64,000 nucleotides of DNA from Coccinella septempunctata (GCF_907165205.1 NC_058196.1:12504501-12568500); one strand, 5' to 3'. Shown: positions 29,911-40,875, counted from the stretch's first letter. The notes: a model not told the origin generated them from the letters alone. Program-made: numbers and translations.

Positions 29911-29995
29911 ACTTTATAGAGTATACTTTGAGTGCCATACGACTCTGTGTTTGCTGTCAGTTTGGTTATTCGAGAATTGTTTGTTATTTTGTATT

Positions 29996-30020
29996 GAGTT
30001 TATAGGCTTTGCCTCAACTC
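29996..30020 (+). other. Terminal hairpin of LINE-2 RNA
   Basis: A 25-base near-palindrome GAGTTTATAGG...CCTCAACTC close to the tail. The same 25-base unit is at 58227-58251 in LINE-3. Probable recognition structure for the RT. Confidence 0.65.
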
Positions 30021-30030
30021 TTATTTTCAT

Positions 30031-30053
30031 TAATAATAATAATAATAATAATG
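30031..30053 (+). repeat. (TAA)n tail of LINE-2
   Basis: About seven TAA units after the hairpin, then AATG, shared with the left flank. Confidence 0.85.
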
Positions 30054-31711
30054 ATACGACGGTATAATCGCCTCTTTCAAACCCTTGCATTATGTAATTT
30101 ATCAGTTCCAGAATAGCCGTAGTCGTGCCCCTATTCTTCCTGAAACCGAATTGGTTGTCACAAAATAGATGATTCTTCTCAAAATATTGAATTATCTGTA
30201 TATTGAGGGCCTTCTCGAAAACTTCAGAGAAAATAGGTAATACTGAAATAGGCCTGTAATTTGACGCATTATCTTTATCTCCAGCGCCCTTGAATAGGGG
30301 CACCACTCTAGCGACCTTGAGGTCAGCAGGAAATATTCCGTTCTTAATACATTTATTTATTACTTCTGTAAGAGGTATAACAATAGTTTGGATATAACGT
30401 TTCAGTATTTTAACAGAAAGTCCATAAATATCTTTCGATTCAGAATTCTTCAAAGAAACGATTATATCCCTGACATCCGTATAAGTCACTTCCTGAAATT
30501 CAAATCTACTACTCAGTTTTAATCGTTCAAAAGCAGCATCATTGGAACCCGGAATATCTTTCACTATGTTCAATGCTACATTAGAAAAGTAAGTGTTGAA
30601 TTCATCAGGTGAGATAGATGATGTTATGGGTGGTTTAGTTTTTCTGTAGCTGTTAATGATTTTCCAACCTGCCCGAGCTTTGTTGTTAGAATTTTTCATG
30701 AAATTATCGGTAGCTGATTTTTTAGCGGAAGCCAAAGCGTTATGATACTGCTTTCTGAATCGATTTCTTAAATTCTTTATCTCGTCTGTCCTGAAATCTC
30801 TATACAGTTCCCCAAGAAAGTGCAGATGACCCCTTATAGCTCTCAAATCTTCCGTGAACCAATCGATGCCCAGCTTATTATTTTCATTCGCTTTCATCAT
30901 CCTTTCAGGAAAGGAAAAATTGAATATATTCACAAAATATTCATGGAACATATGAAAACACTGATTTGGGTCATCAGTATGACCTATGAAATCCCAACTC
31001 ATATCAGACAAAATTTCGTGAGCTCTATTAAATACCCGCTGTGTAAGGGGCCTACATTTTTTTGGAGTGGTTCTACCCCATGTACGAGGAAGTTCCACCG
31101 TAATTCGTTGACCTCTGTGATCCGAAAAAACCAAATCGATTATTTCCGATGTATGACAAAAAATTGAAATTAATGAATATATTATCCAACTGATTTTTTC
31201 CTCTAGTTGGTCCAAATATTGTCTGCTCAAAACCAAAGGTCGAGAACAAGCATAAAAGATCATCTGATTCCCCCGGATCACTGAAGCGCACATTGAAGTC
31301 ACCCACAATTATACATTTTTTTCCCAATTTCACTAGAATATTCAAATCTTCCTTAAGTTCATTCAGAAAAACCGACATGTTTCCTGAAGGTGAGCGATAA
31401 ATGACAACCACGTTCACATCACAAGCAGGAAAATAAGATGCAGTGATCTCAATATCCTTCTCAATTGATACCAAATTTATGATATTGCTATTTTCACTTA
31501 ATGACTTTCTACACAATAACATCACCCCACCTCGTATATACTTCTTTCTGGACACAATGGATACTGTGTTCCATCCTTCCAACTGGAAAGCCGTCGATTC
31601 TATATTGTCAAGCCAATGCTAACTCACACACAAAATATCACAGTCATTCTGTATTAATGATTCTAGATGATTCGACTTATTTCGAACACCTTGGGCGTTT
31701 AAATGCATCAC
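30054..31711 (-). pseudogene. LINE-1 ORF2, endonuclease and RT N-terminal half
   Basis: ATG at 31711, 4 bases after the ORF1 stop. Endonuclease: HLNAQGVRNKSNHL, a stop where the catalytic Glu should be (VS-stop-HW), YRSPSGNM, VGDFNVRF; a frameshift near 31150-31300, then IDLVFSDHRGQ. RT: NYRPISVLPIFSEVFEKALN and FGFRKNRGTTTAI up to GDYTVV at 30054, where LINE-2 entered. The long open stretch to 29914 includes LINE-2 tail sequence read backwards. Confidence 0.88.
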
Positions 31712-31713
31712 AC

Positions 31714-32262
31714 TTAGTCTTTTACTTCTAGTGTTGTTATCTTGGCAGGCTTCTGGCGCTTCTGGAAAAAACGCGGAATGTATGTTCCCTTTGGCCAAAT
31801 GCTAGGGTTCATAGCTTTTTCCAAGTTAACTAAATCGATCATTATCTTGAACGAACTATAATGCTCCGGGTATTTGGACCTGAGCTTTTCACATTTTATC
31901 TCAGGAAAATCAGCCTCCAGATAGTTTTTGAGATTTTCTTCAGTCGTCTCCGGGGCAAATCGAGATGCATGGAGAAAAGCTTTCTTTGGTGCTACTATGA
32001 GTTTATTATCATTTACATTTTTCTGGCCAATCAATCCCTCATTCCTATTTTTGACTTTTTTATTTCTTTGTTTTTGTTGTTTCCATTCAGAGTCCACATT
32101 GTTTTGCTGTTGAAGACTTTTTGATGTCGAAGCTGAGCTAAGACATGATGGGTCAGCATTTATTCTGGAAGTAGCTCTCATCAACTCCGGCCCACTTGCT
32201 TCATCCTGAGCCTTTTGTTGATAACATTGGACAGTATTTGTACCGATTGAATCTGTAGACAA
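31714..32262 (-). pseudogene. LINE-1 ORF1, C-terminal part
   Basis: 183 codons, no recognised N-terminal zinc finger. A low-complexity Gln/Ser/Lys region is followed by an RRM-like fold candidate (FLHASRFAPETTEENLKNYL) as in LINE ORF1 proteins that bind RNA. The 5' end of the element is only about 30 bp upstream, so ORF1 is truncated. Confidence 0.75.
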
Positions 32263-32291
32263 TTCCTGATATTGTGGAGGTTTGTTTTTGT

Positions 32292-32475
32292 TCTTGTAAT
32301 AATACAGCGACTACATCAGGATTTTTGGCGGAGATGGAAGTTGGGACGTATTTTGAAAGTCCATCCTGGTTTAGATAACGTAGTCCGAGTTGCTACGGTG
32401 AAAACACGACTCGGTACCTTGAAAAGACCGCTTCTTAAGTTATGCCTGTTGCCCATTGATGATGTGAAAGCTTGA
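32292..32475 (+). pseudogene. BEL-1 integrase, last codons
   Basis: Reads RLHQDFWRRW, then directly GRILKVHPGLDNVVRVATVKT and a terminal KLCLLPI. About 40 codons normally found between the Trp-rich motif and the last strand are missing, so there is an internal deletion near 32335. Confidence 0.88.
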
Positions 32476-33000
32476 GAACATACGGCTATATTCAACATTC
32501 TATTATATGTTTTAGATTTTTGTTATGATTGTATTGTATGACATTATTTGGTTGGTTTACTTCGCTTTAATTTTTTTTGAGGGATATATAGGAATTTTTT
32601 TTCATTTTTCTTTCAAGCCGCGCCATGGGCGTGCCTTTGGCGGGGGAGTATGTTCGGGATTGATAACCTTTGGGGGAAAATTCTTGTGATTGAGTGATCT
32701 AAGATGGTATAGTAAATTCGTTAGGTTGAAAAAGGGCGAAAAAAAAAGAAGCGTACTTCGTACATATGTCCTACTACGGTGGAGAGAAGTCAGTTGCCAT
32801 CAGGATCTCTTTACGTTGTCGCAATATCATTCCTTGAAAAGGCATATTAGGAATATATAACGACTCCTTGTGAGAAAAGTTTCAGAACGCTTCAGTTGAG
32901 TGGTTGGTTGCTCAATTTCCGAGTTCGTATCGGCGGTTTGAGAGACAACGCAAATTCATCCCTGGGATTCCAGCTGGGAGGGCCCTCCTCAACAACTAAC
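32476..33000 (+). repeat. BEL-1 3' end: polypurine tract and probable 3' LTR
   Basis: After the stop comes a T-rich spacer, then GGCGGGGGAG (32640-32649), then TGTTCGGGATTG, a typical BEL polypurine tract plus LTR start (LTR 32650 or 32651 to about 33000, ending CTAACA). The end is inferred, since the 5' LTR is not recognised. Confidence 0.6.
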
Positions 33001-34406
33001 AGTAACGGACAAAGGTAAGTGCGCTTCTTTCAGCCCCCTTCATTTGTTGAAATATATTTCATAAATATCATTGAGATAATTCAGATCACTCAACTGTTCA
33101 TTCGCCTATGCGATGTTCATTCATTTAATCTCTCCGGTTGCTACCGAAGAAGGTACGCTTTTGTTTTTATTTCTTCTTGCTTCTTTTACCCTGAATCACT
33201 CCAGCACAGTGTGATATATGAATTAGAACAGATTTCTAGACATCAGAAAATAAATCTTAACACGTTAATACGTTCATAAGTTCATCGTTTTCGACAAGAC
33301 GTGTCTGAGTGTGCTCTCCAATTAACTGGAATATCGTGAAGTTTTATGTGGCCACTTAATTCAATTTTTACGCTGTCTTGCGGCGTTACTGTGAGTTACA
33401 TATTTCTATTTTCTGATTATTTTTCCGATCTCACTGGTTGGAATAAAGCCGTGAAATATGTCTACTTGCGGCCATTGTAATGAATCATTCGATCGCCGCA
33501 AATCTCCCAGCATATTGTGCTCCGGCACGTGTGCGAAGACTTATCAGGCCAAATGTGTTGGAATCTCCGCTGATAAGTTGCAATGTTTGAAATCCCCTGG
33601 TTTTTGTTGGTATTGTCCGGATTGTTATAAAATTCGGAATAAATACGAGGAGCATATGAAGGCATCTTTTGATGGTAAACTCAACCTAATGTTTGAGGAA
33701 TTTGAAACCAGGTTCAAGGAACTTTTGGATGGAATCTCGCTTCAGGCTGAGGAAACATTTTCAAGGATTTCCCTTCCCTCTAAGGCCGTAGACGATGTTC
33801 CCTCGTAATCAAATATTGTCAAGACGAGATCGATGATTGTTGTCAAACCCAAGGATTCAGATCGGGCGAACTCAAAAACCAAACTGGACATAATGAAGAA
33901 TATTGATCCGGTCCAGTTGGGCTTGAAGGTTTCTCAAATTAAGCAGATTAAGGACGGTGGCATTCTCATTGGTTGCGATGACCCTGACGGTGCCGAGAAA
34001 TTCAGAGAACTAGCTAACGAAAAACTCGCCACGGACTACAAAATTTCGGATATTAAAAGATTTCTACCCAAGATTAAAATTGTAGGTCTTGTGGAGGATT
34101 ACTCAGATGAAGATATGTTGAAATTTTTGAGGGGACAGAACAATGTATTATCTGATTTATCCCATTTGAGGATCCTGAAAACCTGGCTGACGCACAATAA
34201 TCCGAGCATATTCCAGTCACTAATTGAGGTAGATGCTGCTACTCATATTTCGATAATGGATCGGGGAAAACTCTTCGTAAATTACGATGCTTGCTCGGTT
34301 TATGATGCTACGGATTTGAGGATTTGCTATAGGTGCAGTGGTTTCAATCATAGGCAATTGAACTGCTCTCGCAAAATTGTTTGTCCAAAATGTGCGGGAG
34401 ATCATA

Positions 34407-35900
34407 CACTCACTTTCAAAAGTCCTGCACCCCCTAATTATTAAGGCTATCTCAAACTTTGAAAAAAAAACGATACCCTCGGGTTCAAGGATAATGAAAA
34501 GCTTTTACAGAAATAAAATGAATTCAATTTCTTTTCATAGAATTATGAAGTTGAAACAACAAATACAAATTAGGAATCAAAAATTGCAAAAACAAAAATT
34601 AAATTTAAACGGAAAATTAAAAGTTAATTAATAAAAGAGCAAACTTATATGCAGTATTTGAGCCTCTGTTGCTCAGCAATGCATTCACTCGTCTAGGCAT
34701 TCCAAAAATTAAATTATTGATTATTTCCTGCGGAATATTCATCCATTCCTCGGTAACAGCTACAATAAGTTCTTGTGAATTTCGTGGTGGATTATTTCGA
34801 CGGAAAACGGCTCTGGAGACATGATCCCATATATGCACTGTAGGATTTATGTCAGGAGACATCGCGGGCCATTCTAATCTGATAATGTTTTGGTTTTCCA
34901 GGGCTTCTTGAACACCTCTAGTGCGATGTGGCCTGGCATTATCGTCCATAAAGATAAATTGAGCCCCTTATTCATTACCCATGGGTATAATTACAGGATT
35001 TATGATATTTTCGACGCAATATGCACCAGTCATCGTCCCGGATATGTGAATTAGTGGCGTTCTTCTTCCAAACATTATGCCTCCCCAAAACATTTCAGTA
35101 CCACCGCGAAAAGGAGCAACTTGAATAGCTCTCTCAGGTCTATTTCGACATCCTAGTTCCCTCCAAACTCTTAAGCGGTAGTCATCACTTACTAACCCAA
35201 ATCGTGACTCATCTGTAAATAGCACATTCCTCCATTCTTCTAAATGCCAGTTTTGATGAGCTCGCGACCACTACAGACGAGCGGTTCGGTGACGAACTGT
35301 TAATAAACGAACTCTTAGAGGCCTTTTGGACCGCAATCCTGATGTTAAAATTCTTCTACGAATTGTAGCACATGAAATTACACGGTTGTGGGCTTTTTGG
35401 AATTCCGACCTGAGTGTTGGTACCGTCACTGACCTATTTCTACGGGCTGATTGGGCAATATACCGATCTTCTCGAATCGTGGTAACACGAGGATGACCAT
35501 TTCGAGGTCTACTATGCACTCCACCAGTTTCCTCATAGCGCCTAATCGTTCTGCTAACCGTGCTTCGAATAATGTTTAGTCTATTGGCTATCTGATGGCG
35601 TGAGAGCCCTTCTTGCCAGAGAGCAATAATTCTGGTTCTGTCAAACTCAGACAACTCGTTTCTGGGCATATTACACAGTTTTTGAACTAACCGGTACTTA
35701 AAACGAAAAACTACTGGTCCGCAGAAAGGCACACATTTGACAAAATCGATATTTAAACACAAGAAAATTTTTTGTTTCGTAATGTTATCGTTTTATTTGG
35801 TGGTCAACAAGTTTCTGCTGTTGTCAGTAACAATTTGTTGTGAATCTTGATTATTTTATCTCCACTACAGGGGGGGTTGCAAAACTTTTGAAAGTGAGTG
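34407..35900 (-). mobile_element. Tc1-like transposon in LINE-4
   Basis: 1494 bp between TA duplicates (34405-34406, 35901-35902). Both ends start CACTCACTTTCAAAAGT and stay alike for about 27-30 bp. One transposase on the minus strand. Confidence 0.93.
34617..35669 (-). pseudogene. Tc1 transposase, two stops and a lost catalytic Glu
   Basis: ATG 35669 (MPRNELSEFDRTRIIALWQEG). N-terminal paired helix-turn-helix domains, then LFTDESRFGL with the first Asp, FMDDNARPH with the second, and DINPTVHIWD where Tc1 has NPIEH: the third catalytic residue is Val at the exact DD34E place. In-frame stops at about 35271-35273 and 34968-34970. About 350 codons in all, usual Tc1 length. Dead copy. Confidence 0.92.
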
Positions 35901-36129
35901 TATTTTGAATGAGTGTACCAGTTCTGTTCACAAATGTATCAATTGTATCAATGCTAATTTAACTGACAGTTGTCATGTTGTATGGGATGCCGTAAAATGT
36001 CCAATTTATTGAAAAAAAAAAAAACTGAAAGTACATAAGTCATCTATTTTTCCTCCTAAATAACAATTATGGCGGGAAAATATTTCCGCAAATTTTTCTG
36101 CAGCCCATTCAGCAAAATCATTTTTTTTT

Positions 36130-37559
36130 TATCAGAACGTGAGGGGACTTAAATCCAAGAGTTTTGAGGTATATGATAGCATTGCCCAATGTGATTTCAA
36201 TGTCATATGCTTGACGGAAACCTGGTTGTCGTCTGATATTTCAGATTCTGAAATTTGTAACGAGCGGTACGTTCTGTTTAGAAAAGATCGAGACTTTGAC
36301 CTCACGGGTAAAACGAGGGGAGGTGGTGTACTGATTGCAGTGTGCTCAAATCTTTTGGCTTCCCCACTTGATCTCAGCTCCGTGAGTGCTGTTTTCCCCG
36401 GGGTCGATGTGATCGGGTTGAGGTTGACTATTCGAGGCTCAAATTTTTACATTATTAATATCTTTATACCACCAAATACCTCCTCCGATCACTACGAGGA
36501 GATTTTCGAGACCCTTTCTTGCCTACCATGTTTATGCAATGAAGACGATAAGTTGATAATTACAGGTGATTACAATATACCGGAGTACATCACGGGCAGG
36601 GATAAAAATCTGCATAATGGCAGAGTCGACGCGCTTGAGAATTTTATTAACTTTTTCGGACTCACCCAGCAAAATAAGATATTGAATGCTAAAAACAGGA
36701 TTTTGGATCTTATCTGTACTCGATGCTCCATTGTTGTTCTCGAGTCCCTATCTCCTGTTGTTGCCGTCGATGCGCATCACCCCCCCTTGGAATTTTCATT
36801 GTCATTGACTTCGAAACCGATTAAGAGTTTTAAAGCCAATCTTGAGTGTTTTAACTTCAGGACGGCTGATTTTCCGCGGCTTTATGACGCGATCCTCAAC
36901 ACCAATTGGGATCTATTGGATGAACAAACTGATGTCAATTTAGCTTGTAACATGTTTTATTCTATTCTGAATAATGTTTTTTCTCAATGTGTCCCCAGAT
37001 CGATAAATAGAAAGTCTTCTTACCCGCCATGGTTCACGGGACATATTATTACTAGGCTGAAAGAGAAAAATAGGTATTTGCGCATGTATAGGTCAACGGG
37101 CGATGTTCAATAGGTCAATAAATATAAAGATCTTCGCAGGTATATAAAGAAAGAAATTGCTGTAGCACGTGCGAATTTCACGAAAAAGGCTGAGGCAGAT
37201 TTATCTGATAACCCATCAAAATTTTGGTCTTATATAAATTCAATTCGGGATAGTTCTCTCATTTCTGGTTCGATGAACTACGGAGATCGTCACCTCTCAG
37301 CTCCTCAGGCCATTGTTCAGGCTTTCGCTTCTTTCTTCAGCTCAAATTTTAATGAAACCTCAGACTTCAATCTGAGTGATCTGCCACCTGTCAACTCTTT
37401 TGGCCAAACTCTAACTATTCCTGAAATAACAGAGGATGCTGTGCTCAAGTCCTTAAAAAAATGCAAAGCAAATATGACTGCGGGACCCGATGGAGTTCCC
37501 TCGTTTCTGTTGAAGGACTGTGCGATCGTTTTGGTCAGGCCTCTGACTGTTATTTATAG
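36130..37559 (+). pseudogene. LINE-4 ORF2, endonuclease and RT N-terminus
   Basis: YQNVRGLKSKS at 36130, then CLTETWL (Glu), ITGDYNIP (Asp-Asn) and a remnant of the S-D-H motif as VDAHHPP. A nonsense TAG at 37111-37113 is in frame with the rest. After it come AGPDGVPSFLLKDC and LVRPLTVIY, RT motifs 0-1, where a small insert enters. No initiator Met is near; the frame opens in a T-run. Confidence 0.85.
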
Positions 37560-37814
37560 ATATCGATTGAAATTTATTTTGGGAGGATTTTGCATCTCTT
37601 CACAAACCTTTTAGGGCTTTCACTCCCAATCTCTGAAACAAAATCAATTAAAAATGAAATCAACGATTTGCTCCTGCGTAAATTCTTGCACTAATTTGTC
37701 AGGAGCAAATTAACTAGAAAAAATTGTTGCCTGACAATGAACTCAAAATAAATAACGTTGAAATTATAATTCTTCGTAACGTTTCGGAGTCTATATCAGA
37801 CTCCTTCATAGGCT
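37560..37814 (-). mobile_element. Small insert with hammerhead-like stem-loop
   Basis: About 255 bp between two ATAG copies (near 37555-37558 and 37807-37811), breaking the RT frame of LINE-4. Its left 100 bp is alike to 42209-42305. At its right end, minus strand, it holds TGAAG, a 7-bp stem GGAGTCT/AGACTCC and GAAAC (37781-37804). Could be a SINE, a Penelope-type terminal part or a retrozyme-like element. Confidence 0.55.
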
Positions 37815-39198
37815 GTCTCTTTCAAAAACTTTCCTTTCCGACCATCTGGAAAGAGGGTAGAGTGTGTCCTGTTTTCAAAAAGGGCAACAGGGTTAACATC
37901 GAAAATTATAGACCCATTGTTATTATATTTTGAGCAACTTCAGCAAAGTTTTTGAGAGAGTGCTTTATGACATAATTTACTCACATGTAAGATGTCATAT
38001 TTCTGACAGTCAGCATGGGTTCGTGAGGGGTCGATCAACCGTGACCAATTTAACTTGTTTGACTGAGTACATCACTGCAGCCTTGGATGAATCTTCTCAA
38101 GTCGATGTGATTTATACAGATTTTTCGAAAGCGTTCGACAGACTTGATCATGGTATACTCCTCCAGAAGTTATCAGCTTTTGGATTGGATCTCGGATTTT
38201 TGGGCTTCATGAAGTCTTACCTCTCGGACAGAAAACTTTGGGTTCGGTGCTTCGGTTTTAAATCGAATACATTCGTGGCGTCATCTGGTGTTCCACAGGG
38301 GTCTATTTTGGGGCCACTGTTGTTCATAATTTTCATCAAAGATATTAGTCTGTATTTAGTATGTTGTTTCCTCCTTTATGTAGATGATTCTAAATTGTTT
38401 CGTCGTATTCTTTCGATTGAGGATTCTTGGGATCTTCAGGGTGACATAGATGGCTTGAATCGTTGGTGCAGGGATAGCTTACTTCCCCTAAATATCGGAA
38501 AGTGTAACGTGTTATCATTCAGCCGAAAGAGAACAATGATTGAGTTTTCGTATAACGTTGACGGCCGTGTCCTTGGTAGGGTTGCGGAGTATAGAGACCT
38601 TGGAGTTCTGTTTGACCAGGGACTCAGTTTTGTACCACATGTGAGATCTATCGTTTCAAAAGGATTTCAAACGCTTGGTTTTATTTTGCGAAACTCAAGG
38701 TGGTTACAAGATAACAGGACACTTTTCACTTTGTTTAATGCTCTTGTGAGGTCAAGGCTCGAATATGGGTGCTTAATATGGAGCCCGGGGTACGATGTGC
38801 ATGTCAATAGTTTAGAGAATGTACAGAGGCGATTTTTGAAATATATATGTTTTCGAATGGACGGTGTTTATCCAAACAGGGGTACTGCATATGCAAATCT
38901 TTTAAGTAGATTTGAAGTTAATTCTCTAGAGCGACGGCGTACTTATTTAGGTATTCTGTTCCTGATGAAGATTTTATCCTCGGTAATTGATTGTCCCTAC
39001 TTGTTTGCCCTTATAAATTTTCATGTTCCTAGACTACCCGTGCGAAATATGACCACATTTTACCTACCTTTCCCACGTTCTAATGTACTTCTTTTTTCGC
39101 CTCTGTATAGAATGTGTAGTGATTACATGTCCCATCAGGACATTATTGATATATTTCATTGCAATCCATCTGATGTAAAAAGGGCCATTCTTGGTTAA
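37815..39198 (+). pseudogene. LINE-4 ORF2, RT palm to C-terminus
   Basis: FPTIWKEGRVCPVFKKGN, NYRPIV, a shift near 37930, FVRGRSTVTNL, YTDFSKAFDRLDH, SGVPQGSILGPLLFI, and LLYVDDSKLFRR (Y-V-D-D, both Asp kept), then the C-terminal region to the stop at 39198. 422 codons are open from 37930. Confidence 0.9.
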
Positions 39199-39432
39199 AT
39201 TTATTTTTTTTATCGCGAGTGTGAGCTTTTTTCTCCGATGGAGTTTTTTTCAGCTCATGCTCTGCTTTGGGTATTATAAAGGTGCTTATTGTCTGTTTAG
39301 TTTAGTTACGAATTGTACACGAAGTTAGATTATCGTATTATTTTTTATTGTAAATTTCTCCCATTCTATAATTGGCCTAGGCTGTGGAATGGTGTATTAC
39401 TTAAATAAATAAATAAATGAATAAAAATAAAA
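39199..39432 (+). other. LINE-4 3' UTR and tail
   Basis: T-rich 3' UTR ending in AAATAAATAAATAAATG and further A-rich units. Confidence 0.7.
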
Positions 39433-39764
39433 TTTCTCCAACCTGGCATGGCTGCTGATTCTATCGGGGGGACTGGGAACGCCGCGTCGTCGCCATTGAA
39501 CTCTTCTTTTAGAGCCTGTCCAGATGCAGCGATAAACGCGCGATTCACTAGGCGTGTTTTGAAACGCGCGTGTCGATATACCAGAGCACAGTAGATCCCG
39601 TCCACATGCATACGCGCGTGCAATAAAATCGCAAGTTCGACGCAAGCAATCGCAGGGATCTCGACTCGCGCGTTCTACGTGCGTATCGAGAAATACTAGG
39701 TTCCCAATGGTAGCGTCCAGTACACATGCGTTGATTGCCGCGTGAGGACGGGTGAAATTTCGAA

Positions 39765-39944
39765 ATGGAACTCGATAACATCGATATCGAACTTTTCATC
39801 GATGGAACAGAGAATTTTGTTGTGGAATATGGAATCATACTAATATTCCGATCGTATTCTGAAAAAAACACTTGGGAAGAAATCGTTAATATATTTTCTG
39901 AACGAGGTGATTCAGAAGATAAAAAAAGTGCTTCAGATAAGTAA
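39765..39944 (+). CDS. Small MADF/Myb-like ORF in the inverted-repeat element
   Basis: 59 residues, acidic, from ATG 39765. It holds IDIELFID and later NTWEEIVNIF, which resembles a MADF or Myb/SANT-like DNA-binding protein as used by PIF/Harbinger elements, but it lacks the middle of a full MADF domain. A related decayed stretch (VVEYGI ... CWEEIVEIF) lies at 40194-40300. Likely a remnant. Confidence 0.4.
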   Translation: MELDNIDIELFIDGTENFVVEYGIILIFRSYSEKNTWEEIVNIFSERGDSEDKKSASDK

Positions 39945-40084
39945 ACCATTTTCATTAGTGCGAGAAGTAGGATTATACGGAATAAAGAAGTACTGCGTTA
40001 CATGAAATGAAACATAAATTATTAAACCATTTGATTTAGCCAGGGCTGTTCACTCGTTTATAAAATATTAAGCAAATCGGTCTC

Positions 40085-40126
40085 TTGTATTACGGGAACT
40101 TACACTTGTATTACGGGAACTTACAC
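40085..40126. repeat. 21-bp tandem repeat, two units
   Basis: TTGTATTACGGGAACTTACAC twice in a row. Confidence 0.9.
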
Positions 40127-40875
40127 AACGTCAATGAGTTCTAAAAAGGTTCTAAAAAGTTCCGCTTTATATGTCAGAATTAGAAAAAGAAATTTCTGTT
40201 GTGGAATATGGAATCCCCCGAATATTCCAATCGATGAATACCTACTGAAAATACATGTTGGGAAGAAATTGTTGAAATATTTTGTGAAGGAAGTAATTTA
40301 AAAGGGAAAAAACCATCCACACTGGAAGCCGAAGATTCAATGATAGGGAATACTGGACTGGAAACTCGCGTTTTGACGCGTAGACAAACGCAACATGTTG
40401 GACGCTACATAAAATAATACGCGCGTAGTCAATCGCGCGTTTGTCGCCGCATCTGGACAAGCACTAGTAGAGTCTACTCAAGTCTAGTCGAGAAAAGGGC
40501 GTGTAATTTGAAAGTTAACTAGGATATCACGAAAATTTAATGTTGCATTTAATAAACATAAAGGGGTATTAGGTGAATGAAATTGAATATCTCTGAAGTA
40601 ATTCAAGGGATATAATGAAATATAAAATGAATGCTACTGTATGCAATATAGCTTCAATAGAATATCTTTAGACGAAGTTATGAATTGTTGAACAAAAAAG
40701 TTATAGACTATACCGTCAAATATTTTCATACAGATAGATATTTTGTTGTTGTTATTTGCTCTTTCGAGGTATTATATTGACTAGCCAGTGCGAAAAGAAT
40801 AATAGCATATAAACAATTTTTTCTTAACACATTGAAAAGATAGTAACTTCAGAAAAGAGGAATGCTAACGACAAA

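Larger units (their letters stand above)
21753..30049 (+). mobile_element. LINE-2, 5'-truncated non-LTR retrotransposon in LINE-1, split by BEL-2
   Basis: Own sequence 21753-21822 and 28893-30049, about 1.2 kb. A target duplication AATG (21749-21752 and 30050-30053) can be read, though the tail repeat makes its length uncertain. With it removed LINE-1 reads GDYTVV-SL-LDLSKAF. It starts inside the RT domain and ends with a hairpin and a (TAA)n tail that are also found at the end of LINE-3: same family. Confidence 0.88.
20636..32291 (-). mobile_element. LINE-1, non-LTR retrotransposon in BEL-1, split by LINE-2
   Basis: On the minus strand: partial ORF1 (32262-31714), ORF2 endonuclease (31711-about 31070), RT (31000-30054, then 21752-21334), C-terminal part (21112-20699) and a (TTA/TAA)n tail at 20634-20656. 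Own length about 3.4 kb. The 5' end lacks the usual N-terminal ORF1 domain, so it is 5'-truncated. The BEL-1 frame RWQ-L-I-Q resumes right after, so the ends are near 20636 and 32291; the target duplication is blurred by the tail repeat. Confidence 0.85.
1198..33000 (+). mobile_element. BEL-1, old BEL/Pao LTR retrotransposon in five pieces
   Basis: The pieces are gag 1198-2243, gag end to integrase 14535-18072, integrase C-terminus 20458-20635, last integrase codons about 32292-32475, and a probable 3' LTR 32650-33000. Each break is closed by an identified insertion, and across each break the BEL reading frame resumes at the right codon. Own sequence totals about 6 kb spread over about 32 kb. 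Stops, frameshifts and a mutated RT catalytic motif show it is dead. The start at 1198 is the first codon I can link to gag; the 5' LTR is not recognised, and the 3' LTR end is inferred from a terminal CA only. Confidence 0.85.
33458..36010 (+). pseudogene. LINE-4 ORF1 (PHD finger, CCHC knuckles)
   Basis: ATG 33458. PHD-like Cys/His finger in residues 4-55 (CGHCNESF ... CWYCPDC). An in-frame TAA at 33806-33808 is followed in frame by 33833 on. Near the end is a knuckle CYRCSGFNHRQLNC and KCAGDH, where the Tc1 element enters (TA at 34405-34406). After it, from 35903, reading resumes with KCINC and CHVVWDAVKCPIY and stops near 36010. This is the RNA-binding ORF1 of a jockey/CR1-like LINE; exact clade not assigned. 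Confidence 0.85.
33001..39432 (+). mobile_element. LINE-4, non-LTR retrotransposon with two insertions
   Basis: 5' region 33001-33457, ORF1 with PHD-type finger and CCHC knuckles, ORF2 with endonuclease and RT, short 3' UTR and an (AAAT)n tail (39402-39432). Interrupted by a Tc1 transposon (34407-35900) and by a small insert (about 37560-37814). The two ORFs carry one in-frame stop each plus a few shifts. The 5' border is placed after the BEL-1 LTR end and is uncertain. Confidence 0.85.
39507..40463. mobile_element. CpG-rich inverted-repeat transposon, probably PIF/Harbinger-like, non-autonomous
   Basis: Ends are inverted for about 40 bp: left TGTCCAGATGCAGCGATAAA, right end reversed TGTCCAGATGCGGCGACAAA, both going on to ACGCGCGATT. 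The target duplication is not clear (TA or TAG). Inside are many CGCG steps in an otherwise AT-rich window, a 59-codon ORF, and a second, decayed copy of part of it. The TIR start and MADF/Myb-like ORF suggest PIF/Harbinger, with moderate doubt. Confidence 0.65.

Noticed and set aside
39366..39955. Minus-strand Arg/Ala-rich frames as genes
   Set aside because: They are shadows of the CpG-rich inverted-repeat element.
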